Below are positions 58,533-64,000 of a stretch of 64,000 bases of DNA, one piece after another (within the stretch, counting starts at the first letter, position 1; each line of letters starts with the position of its first letter). Under the pieces are notes generated by a model, which was not told where the DNA came from, did no database searches, and worked only from the letters and a program-made list of their open reading frames with translations. This stretch comes from Rhodospirillales bacterium (GTDB lineage: Bacteria > Pseudomonadota > Alphaproteobacteria > Rhodospirillales > Casp-alpha2), in the NCBI GenBank assembly GCA_021775095.1, contig JAJFII010000047.1:1-64000 (forward strand). The letters are read 5' to 3'. The position numbers and the translations under genes were made by a program.

Positions 58533-59420
58533 ATGTCACGTCGCCTGCCACCGCTAAATGCCTTAAAGTCCTTTGAAGCGGCAGCTCGACACCTGAGCTT
58601 TACCAAAGCGGCCGAGGAGTTGTTTGTCACTCAGGCGGCGGTCAGCCACCAGATCAAAACCCTTGAGGAGTTTTTGGGCCTGCCCCTGTTTCGGCGCCTG
58701 AACCGATCGCTGCTGTTGACCGACGAAGGACAAATTCTGTATCCGGCAATGAGTGAGGCCCTTGATCTGATTATGGTGACCACCGATCGTCTGCATCGGT
58801 ATCAACAAACAGGTATGCTGAATGTGGCGACAATGGATTCACTTGCCGCCAATTGGCTGGTGCCGCGCCTCGGCCGGTTCCGGCGTGCCAATTCGGATAT
58901 CGATGTCAGGGTGACAACGTCTGACCAGTTGGTTGATTATGTCCGTGATGGCATCGATTTGGGCATTCGCTATGGCCGCGGCACCTGGCCGGGAATGCAC
59001 GTCACCCACCTGATGACCGAGGAGGTGTTTCCGGTCTGCAGTCCCAAACTGCTGGAACAGGGCCCGCCTCTGAACAAACCCGACGATTTGAAACATTACA
59101 CGCTTTTGCACGACGACATGCGTGAAGACTGGCGCATGTGGTTAATGGCGGTTGGCGCAACGGAAGTAGACCCGACTCGCGGTCCCGGATACAAACATTC
59201 AAATTTTGTCTATCAGGCGGCCGTGTTTGGCGATGGTGTTGCCCTCGGTCGCAGTGTCCTGGTGGCTGACGAAATTGAGCAGGGCCGGCTGGTTAAGGTC
59301 CTGGATTTTGCCCTGCCCGCCAATTATGCCTACTGGATAGTATCGCCGCAGGCGATGGCCGATAACCCAAAAGTAAAGCTGTTTCGCGACTGGTTGTTGG
59401 CGGAAGCCCAGGATAGCTGA
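58533..59420 (+). CDS. LysR-family transcriptional regulator (GcvA-like)
   Basis: This 295-aa regulator has the LysR helix-turn-helix at the start (PPLNALKSFEAAARHLSFTK, AAEELFVTQAAVSHQIKTLE). The effector-binding domain follows, with LGRFRRANSDIDVRVTTSDQ and DLGIRYGRGTWPGMHV. The motifs are typical of GcvA-type regulators of catabolism. It runs convergently with the TPP-decarboxylase operon, whose end is 75 bp away, and its likely target promoter is not adjacent. The upstream gap of 240 bp separates it from the DUF1127 gene on the opposite strand. Confidence 0.92.
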   Translation: MSRRLPPLNALKSFEAAARHLSFTKAAEELFVTQAAVSHQIKTLEEFLGLPLFRRLNRSLLLTDEGQILYPAMSEALDLIMVTTDRLHRYQQTGMLNVATMDSLAANWLVPRLGRFRRANSDIDVRVTTSDQLVDYVRDGIDLGIRYGRGTWPGMHVTHLMTEEVFPVCSPKLLEQGPPLNKPDDLKHYTLLHDDMREDWRMWLMAVGATEVDPTRGPGYKHSNFVYQAAVFGDGVALGRSVLVADEIEQGRLVKVLDFALPANYAYWIVSPQAMADNPKVKLFRDWLLAEAQDS

Positions 59421-59494
59421 GCGGGCCGTCGTCGATCGGCACCGACCAGAAAGCAGGCAAAAGCATCGTTCAGGGGATATCGCCAAGACGCGCT

Positions 59495-60085
59495 CTAGTG
59501 GCCCGTCGACGCCTGATAGGCGGAACGAAAGCGCAATCGGCATTCGGCCAAATTCATATTTCTTTTGTATGGGGTGGGCGGTCCATCCCTGACACGCAGG
59601 TGGACGAAGCGCGGTCCCGGTGCTTCTGTCAGGAACTTTGCCGCCGCCATCAACTCGGCTTGCGTCTCGACCCGAAGGGTTGACGTGAACCCGGCACCCC
59701 GGGCCATCACGGTCAAATCGGTTTTGTTTGATGTGTGCCCGGTCTGGCCACCGGTTTCACCGTGGCAGCCATTATCGATACAAACAATTGACAGATTATC
59801 GGGGGCAATTGTCGCAACCGTGGCAAGCGATCCAATGTTCATCAAAAGTTCACCATCGCCGGTGACGACCGCCACCGGGCGATTTGGCGCCGCCATCGCA
59901 ACTCCCAATCCCATGCTTGTTGCCGCCCCCATGGCACCAGCCATGGTGAAAAGGTTGTCGCCATCTTCGGTCAGGCCCGCCGTATCGCGGGCCGAGCCGG
60001 CAAGGCCTGTAATGAATAAATAGTCGTCGGGTTTTGGAAACAGGTTAGCGAGAACGTCGCGCCTGTCGAGAGTTGCCGGGATCAT
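59495..60085 (-). CDS. TPP-dependent decarboxylase, beta subunit (sulfopyruvate/phosphonopyruvate decarboxylase-like)
   Basis: This 196-aa subunit is the C-terminal (PP) half of a thiamine-diphosphate enzyme. The TPP signature is VAVVTGDGELLMNIGSLATV, ending with IVCIDNGCHGETGGQTGHT (GDG...N pattern). AGAMGAATSMGLGVAMAA precedes it. The ATG at 60085 starts MIPATLDRRDVLANLF; a longer frame upstream overlaps the alpha gene. With the alpha subunit it resembles ComDE-type sulfopyruvate decarboxylase and phosphonopyruvate decarboxylases, which decarboxylate 3-substituted pyruvates to aldehydes. The real substrate here is not known. Confidence 0.87.
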   Translation of the reverse strand: MIPATLDRRDVLANLFPKPDDYLFITGLAGSARDTAGLTEDGDNLFTMAGAMGAATSMGLGVAMAAPNRPVAVVTGDGELLMNIGSLATVATIAPDNLSIVCIDNGCHGETGGQTGHTSNKTDLTVMARGAGFTSTLRVETQAELMAAAKFLTEAPGPRFVHLRVRDGPPTPYKRNMNLAECRLRFRSAYQASTGH

Positions 60086-60101
60086 GATAACCGTCTCCAC
60101 C

Positions 60102-60623
60102 TTAAAAGGGTTTTGCGCCGAGGAAGCGCTGGGAAAGAATAAGGGCGGCTGAATTTCCGCCTTTGAAGGTCGCAGCAATGGCGGCTTCTGTCGCCGGTGC
60201 CAGATCATCGAGACAATCAACCCGGAACAGCAACACGCCCATAGCCGTTAAAATCGGCTCCACGGCCTGGCCCATGGGATACTGCCAGGGGTTTTGTTCA
60301 CCGTAATCACCGCGCATGGAAACCATCATCAGAATCGGAAACCGCCCGCCGTTCACCAGGGACAAAAAGTTCGGGATGTTGCCGACGCCGGACGATTGCA
60401 TGCATATGACGGCTTTTTTGGCAACCAAATCAGCCCCCGCCGCAATCGCCACGCCTTCTTCTTCCGTCGTTAACAGGATCGGCCTGACGCCGTTATGCGC
60501 TTCGGCATATTCAATCAGGCGTTTGTTGCCCGCATCGGGAATATAAGGGAAAAGTGTGACCCCGGCCTCAACCAGGGCATCGAACAACTGCTTCGGCCAA
60601 TCCGTGTCCTTTTGATCATTCAT
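60102..60623 (-). CDS. TPP-dependent decarboxylase, alpha subunit (sulfopyruvate/phosphonopyruvate decarboxylase-like)
   Basis: This 173-aa subunit is the N-terminal (PYR) half. The catalytic Glu that activates TPP is in LLTTEEEGVAIAAGADLVA. CMQSSGVGNIPNFLSLVNGG and MRGDYGEQNPWQYPMGQAV are typical of ComD-like proteins. The start ATG at 60623 gives MNDQKDTDWPKQLFDAL. A longer frame overlaps the cupin gene. It ends 16 bp before the beta gene, so the subunits are co-expressed. It belongs to a five-gene operon with cupin, hydrolase and epimerase genes. Confidence 0.87.
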   Translation of the reverse strand: MNDQKDTDWPKQLFDALVEAGVTLFPYIPDAGNKRLIEYAEAHNGVRPILLTTEEEGVAIAAGADLVAKKAVICMQSSGVGNIPNFLSLVNGGRFPILMMVSMRGDYGEQNPWQYPMGQAVEPILTAMGVLLFRVDCLDDLAPATEAAIAATFKGGNSAALILSQRFLGAKPF

Positions 60624-60669
60624 TCCGCCAGACCCTTTCTTTTTTTTACCATTGCAAATTTTTTTAACC

Positions 60670-61614
60670 TCACGCGAAGGAAAATCCCATGGTCCGGCCG
60701 TAACTGTAAAGCCCACCGTCCTGGACGATCAGGAAGCGGGCCTGCCTGGAGCCTTCATTGTGATGGGAATGTAAACTTTGCGGTGGCGTGACGGTGGTTG
60801 CCCAGGGGGTCCAGTCCTTACGGTTCCCATCGACCATTGAATAACAGTTTTCACCCTGGACAACCAACGTCACGGCAACCGAATTATGGCGGTGTGCACG
60901 CTGCATATCGCCGGGTGGTAGGGTGTTCATTGCCAAGGTCGAAATCGGGATTATGCTGCGGCCTGTCCTCTGCTTTTGCGATGAGAACATAACCGCAAGG
61001 CCTGCCGTCTCGGCTTTTCTGGCGAGTTCGTAGACCCGTTCGATCTGGCGGTCGATTTCAGCCGCCGGATAAAAAACAACTTCGATACCGCTATTTGCGG
61101 GTTCCAGCGGGCGGACGTTTTCAAATTTCATCTGAGGTTCGTTGGTTACCACCCATAAAACCGCATCGGCTCCGCTGGCTTTTAAGGTCGCGGCGGCACC
61201 ACCGGGAAGCAAAAAAACATCGCCCGGGTTCCAAAGAATGGACTGCCCGGCGATTTCTGTTACCCCTGACCCCTGAATGACATACCAAATTGAGCCAACT
61301 GTATTAAATTCGGCTTCGAGGGTATCGCCGTCATTGATCCGCGCGTAACGGGCCAGCATAAACGGTGAGGTTGCCGGACCGACATCATCCCTACCGAGCT
61401 GGCTGTCGCAAACGATCAACCCGGTTGGCGTCCCCGCCGCCAAGGCTTTTTCCGGCTCCGCCTGAAACACCCTGTCCGGCACTGGCTGCAAGACCCTGTT
61501 AAAAGCGTCATCCGAATTGAAAAAAAGCGCGCGCCTTGCGGCGGCGTTTGCCGGCTTCAGGGGCCGGTGGGCCTTATGCGATGATGCACCGTGTAGCGAG
61601 AGTTCATTTGGCAT
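60670..61614 (-). CDS. Bicupin protein (gentisate 1,2-dioxygenase-like fold)
   Basis: This 314-aa double-cupin protein has an N-terminal cupin with WYVIQGSGVTEIAGQSILWN, whose metal-binding histidines are missing, and a C-terminal cupin with HRHNSVAVTLVVQGENCYSM and a further His in SLHSHHNEGSRQARF. The HxH plus downstream His suggests one iron or divalent metal site. Members near gentisate dioxygenases open aromatic rings, but many are of unknown function. The gene lies between a hydrolase gene and the TPP alpha gene, with 46 bp to the latter. It could act on a diketone or aromatic ring, upstream of decarboxylation. Confidence 0.8.
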   Translation of the reverse strand: MPNELSLHGASSHKAHRPLKPANAAARRALFFNSDDAFNRVLQPVPDRVFQAEPEKALAAGTPTGLIVCDSQLGRDDVGPATSPFMLARYARINDGDTLEAEFNTVGSIWYVIQGSGVTEIAGQSILWNPGDVFLLPGGAAATLKASGADAVLWVVTNEPQMKFENVRPLEPANSGIEVVFYPAAEIDRQIERVYELARKAETAGLAVMFSSQKQRTGRSIIPISTLAMNTLPPGDMQRAHRHNSVAVTLVVQGENCYSMVDGNRKDWTPWATTVTPPQSLHSHHNEGSRQARFLIVQDGGLYSYGRTMGFSFA

Positions 61615-61742
61615 TTTTTGGTTCCACCTGGTTATAAGGAAAGCAAAAATTCAGGTCGTAAAATGTTGAGCTGTCGTCCCCTAAGAATTTTTTGCCGGAC
61701 GTGTAAAAATCCGCCGGTAACCACCGAGCATTTATGCGTCGG

Positions 61743-62606
61743 TTATGGCGTTGCATTTGTTGGCCCCGCATCTCGGGTTTTCCATCGCCGGTTCTCGACC
61801 GTCGAAAAAAAATCCGCACACAGTTCATTAAACCGCGCGGGTTCTTCCAGATTAATCAAATGGCCGGCTTTCGGCATGACCGATAACCCGGCCATCGGCA
61901 TGGTCCGTTTGAGCCAAAGATTGACGTCCAGACAGGCATCGTCCTCATCACCCACCATCAAAAATGTTGGCACCATAGAGGCCGCCAGCTGATCGGCAAA
62001 ATCGTGCATTCCGGGCCGCGCCGCCTGAACGCGCCTGTAGGTATAAGCGCAGCCCATGGCCGGATGTTCCGCCAGGTGGTCGCGAAACTCGGCCCAACCT
62101 TTCGGGTCTTTGTGTTTAAGCTGGATACGGCTCGGGCTGCTGGCCATCTCATCGGCCGCAAACACACCGCTTTTGAGCGTTCGATCCGCTGCCGCAAGGG
62201 TCTCAGCAATAAACGCTTCACGGGTTGGCGGATGGGCACCGGATCCACCGCTGGCGGCAACCAACGCAGAAACCCGATCCATGTGCCGAATGGACATTAA
62301 TAACCCGATATAAGCGCCCATGCTCAAGCCGATCACATGGGTTTTTTTAATCAGCAGATGGTCCAGAACGGCGATCGCATCGGCGAGGTTTTGCTCCCAC
62401 CCATAGGCCGTTTCCTGTTCCGGCACTTGCGACGGCGGATAACCGCGGGCCGCCATAACAATGCAGCGATAGCGACGCGAGAAAAACCGCACTTGCAGTT
62501 CCCAGGCCCGGGCATCACCGGCAAACTCATGCAGAAACAAAAGCGGGTGGCCGCTTCCCGTTTCTTGATAAAAAATCTCAACGCCTTCGTTGGTTACAAA
62601 TGCCAT
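61743..62606 (-). CDS. Alpha/beta-hydrolase
   Basis: This 287-aa alpha/beta-hydrolase has the oxyanion HEFAGDARAWELQVRFF, a nucleophile elbow VIGLSMGAYIGLLMS (G-x-S-x-G), the acid region LMVGDEDDACLDV, and the catalytic His in MPKAGHLINLEEPARFN. This is the dienelactone or C-C hydrolase type used in aromatic and other catabolic operons. The start at 62606 (MAFVTNEGVEIFYQ) is chosen; an in-frame extension upstream lacks similarity. It lies between the epimerase and bicupin genes, about 130 bp from each. Confidence 0.87.
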   Translation of the reverse strand: MAFVTNEGVEIFYQETGSGHPLLFLHEFAGDARAWELQVRFFSRRYRCIVMAARGYPPSQVPEQETAYGWEQNLADAIAVLDHLLIKKTHVIGLSMGAYIGLLMSIRHMDRVSALVAASGGSGAHPPTREAFIAETLAAADRTLKSGVFAADEMASSPSRIQLKHKDPKGWAEFRDHLAEHPAMGCAYTYRRVQAARPGMHDFADQLAASMVPTFLMVGDEDDACLDVNLWLKRTMPMAGLSVMPKAGHLINLEEPARFNELCADFFSTVENRRWKTRDAGPTNATP

Positions 62607-62739
62607 TTTTTGCCATCCCTCGAACTCTAATCCGCGGTCTTTAAGTGCCCCTCGCAACCCCGACCGGCTTCCAACCTTAACCGGCCGTTCAGACCATTGT
62701 GATCAAATAAATAGACTTTTGGATATGATTTATAAGGCC

Positions 62740-63717
62740 TCACTGCAGGGAGCCGAGCAGACGTCGAAGACCGTCTTCCAGGGGCATTTCCGGCTTCCAG
62801 CCTAACAGGGAATGGGCTTTTGAATTGATGTAATGCAGGCCTTTTCCGGTTTTCAACCGCACCCGACCATCGTCTTCGATATATTCGGGCTGAATTGGCG
62901 AGCCGACGATATCGGTGATCATTTGCACCAGGTCTTTGGTCATAATGCTGCGCCCACCGGAAATATTCATCGCCGCATCGGTTGCCTCACTTTCCAGCGC
63001 CATTACGAGGGCGCGCGCCACATCGCCGGCGTAAACGAAATCCTTGCTTTCGGTTCCGTCGCCAAAAAGCTGCGGTGCCTGGCCGCGCGTCAAACGCTCG
63101 TAAGTTTCGATGATATAAAGGGCGTTGGCGGCGCGATGATGCTGACCTTCACCGTAAACGGTTGAAAAGCGCAGGGCGAGATAGTCCAGACCGTATTTCT
63201 GTTGGTACATCCGGCACAGCTGCTCGCCGATAATCTTGCTGCTTCCATACGCCGCCGCCGGTGCCGGAATGCCATTGGTTTTATGGGGCATGTCCTCAGC
63301 AATGCCGCCGCCAATGCCAAACCCGTAAACCGCGCTGGACGAGGCAAAAACCACTTTTTTAAGATTATTCAGGCGGGCACTTTCCAGGAAATTGAGATGG
63401 CCTTTTATGTTGACGTCGATGGCATCCCATGGATTTTGTGAAAATCCCAGCGACATGTAGGCCGCCAGATTGACCGCCCCGTCAATGCCATCCATCTGTT
63501 CGATAAACTGATGCAACTTGGTCACATCACCGGGCACAAGATGAACCCGTGGGTCCTCTTTAAGCGCCCCAAGGGAATCCGTTTTATCAAACAGTACGGG
63601 ATCATAAACAAGGATTTTCGCCGCATTGCCGGCAATCATCGCCTTGACCAGATGCGAGCCGACCAGCGAAGCGCCGCCTGCTATGAGGAATTTTCCACCG
63701 TCTATTTTGATTGCCAT
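62740..63717 (-). CDS. NAD-dependent epimerase/dehydratase (extended SDR)
   Basis: This 325-aa extended SDR has the NAD motif FLIAGGASLVGSHLVKAM, the active-site Ser in VVFASSSAVYGFG, and the Tyr-Lys pair in AAYGSSKIIGEQLCRMY. The N-terminal region and C-terminal LGWKPEMPLEDGLRRLL are typical of nucleotide-sugar epimerases and dehydratases. The start ATG at 63717 (MAIKIDGGKFLIAGG) is favoured; a TTG-starting longer frame has no similarity. It is the first gene of the minus-strand operon that ends in the TPP decarboxylase subunits. Its substrate may be a sugar or other hydroxy compound. Confidence 0.87.
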   Translation of the reverse strand: MAIKIDGGKFLIAGGASLVGSHLVKAMIAGNAAKILVYDPVLFDKTDSLGALKEDPRVHLVPGDVTKLHQFIEQMDGIDGAVNLAAYMSLGFSQNPWDAIDVNIKGHLNFLESARLNNLKKVVFASSSAVYGFGIGGGIAEDMPHKTNGIPAPAAAYGSSKIIGEQLCRMYQQKYGLDYLALRFSTVYGEGQHHRAANALYIIETYERLTRGQAPQLFGDGTESKDFVYAGDVARALVMALESEATDAAMNISGGRSIMTKDLVQMITDIVGSPIQPEYIEDDGRVRLKTGKGLHYINSKAHSLLGWKPEMPLEDGLRRLLGSLQ

Positions 63718-63838
63718 TACCCCGCCCCGCGTCACTGCCGACCCACCGTTTACCAATTATATGGATTTTATGTCCCGATAAAAGCGGGTTTCAGGACTAA
63801 CAGCTGTGCCGACTACGACCGATAGGAGGGCGCTAACG

Positions 63839-63952
63839 ATGGCCAAGGATATCGCCGTAGAATTGTTTGGCTGCTACCAGGTCTGTGGCATGGATGTTGG
63901 CGACACTTCGCTTAACGGTCATATTTTAAGGGCCCACACAATTGGCACCTAG
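63839..63952 (+). CDS. Short open reading frame of 37 codons (uncertain)
   Basis: The ATG at 63839 is preceded by an excellent Shine-Dalgarno (TAGGAGGG) and the frame runs to a TAG at 63950-63952, starting MAKDIAVELFGCYQVCGMDV. I do not recognise the product. It may be a small protein or leader peptide, or the 5' fragment of a gene whose remainder has been lost. The divergent epimerase gene begins 122 bp away, so promoters for both lie between. Sequence after 63952 to the window end shows no clear gene. Confidence 0.35.
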   Translation: MAKDIAVELFGCYQVCGMDVGDTSLNGHILRAHTIGT

Positions 63953-64000
63953 ACCTTTATTTCTGTGCGATTTTTAAAAAACCCGAGGGCTTCCGGATTG

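Noticed and set aside
1-64000. CRISPR arrays, tRNA or rRNA genes, prophage
   Set aside because: No regularly spaced direct repeats, no cloverleaf-like tRNA with recognisable arms, and no phage structural or integrase genes were seen on reading both strands.

Overview
The window looks like a chromosomal segment of a moderately GC-rich alphaproteobacterium, most plausibly a Rhodospirillales-type, possibly marine, organism. The pointers are the Frc-type fructose-family ABC system with a divergent ROK repressor, HlyU-like, IalB-like and DUF1127 small proteins, a class 3 (Rhizobium etli-type) asparaginase, and many substrate-specific ABC importers. There are no rRNA or tRNA genes and no CRISPR array that I can see. 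Most of the window is ordinary, densely packed coding DNA. Accessory DNA is concentrated at 1-3250, 21110-21941, 24600-25160 and 55150-55435.

Region by region. 1-3250: a 5'-truncated, AT-rich sulfotransferase gene, then an internally deleted IS66 element with intact ends and a perfect 8-bp target duplication, which sits in the 3' end of a pyruvate-kinase-like pseudogene. 3252-12575: a carbohydrate or polyol locus with a GntR regulator, a four-gene family-1 sugar ABC importer, an aldo/keto reductase, a class I aldolase and a PfkB kinase, in an import, oxidise, phosphorylate, cleave order. 12587-17970: a second locus with a ROK repressor divergent from an Frc-like importer (binding protein, permease, ATPase) that ends in an atypical shikimate-dehydrogenase-like enzyme. 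18183-25856: redox enzymes (old yellow enzyme, two SDRs, a 2-hydroxyacid dehydrogenase), a membrane-tailed diguanylate cyclase, a J-domain protein, and a glyoxalase-family gene interrupted by an IS110 remnant.

26010-34779 is housekeeping and envelope: a Bax-inhibitor-1 protein, the conserved YbbP-YbbA / TesA divergent group, a FIST sensor protein, an RNA cyclic phosphodiesterase, and an iron-sulfur CCG-domain protein. 35130-38979 is a compact set that reads as protein or metabolite repair: low-molecular-weight phosphatase, fructosamine-kinase family protein, HAD phosphatase and 2-hydroxyacid dehydrogenase on one strand, with a desuccinylase-type sirtuin and an Fe-S uracil-DNA glycosylase divergent from it. 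39565-54476 holds a FrnE-like protein, an EamA transporter, an ATPase preceded by a clean palindromic operator candidate, argG, a D-threonine aldolase/D-serine dehydratase-type enzyme, an orphan histidine kinase, rlmN, asparaginase, a GT-C membrane protein, an RNA methyltransferase and a quinone oxidoreductase.

55151-55434 is a two-unit intergenic palindromic repeat whose last copy supplies the final codons of a DNA-alkylation-repair gene. 58533-63717 holds a LysR regulator convergent with a five-gene operon (epimerase, alpha/beta hydrolase, bicupin, and alpha and beta subunits of a sulfopyruvate/phosphonopyruvate-decarboxylase-like TPP enzyme). Together these look like a catabolic or biosynthetic pathway I cannot match to a described one. 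The best candidates for undescribed biology are this TPP-decarboxylase operon, the 4-12.6 kb sugar locus with matching two-helix insertions in both permeases, and the deglycation/deacylation cluster at 35-39 kb.
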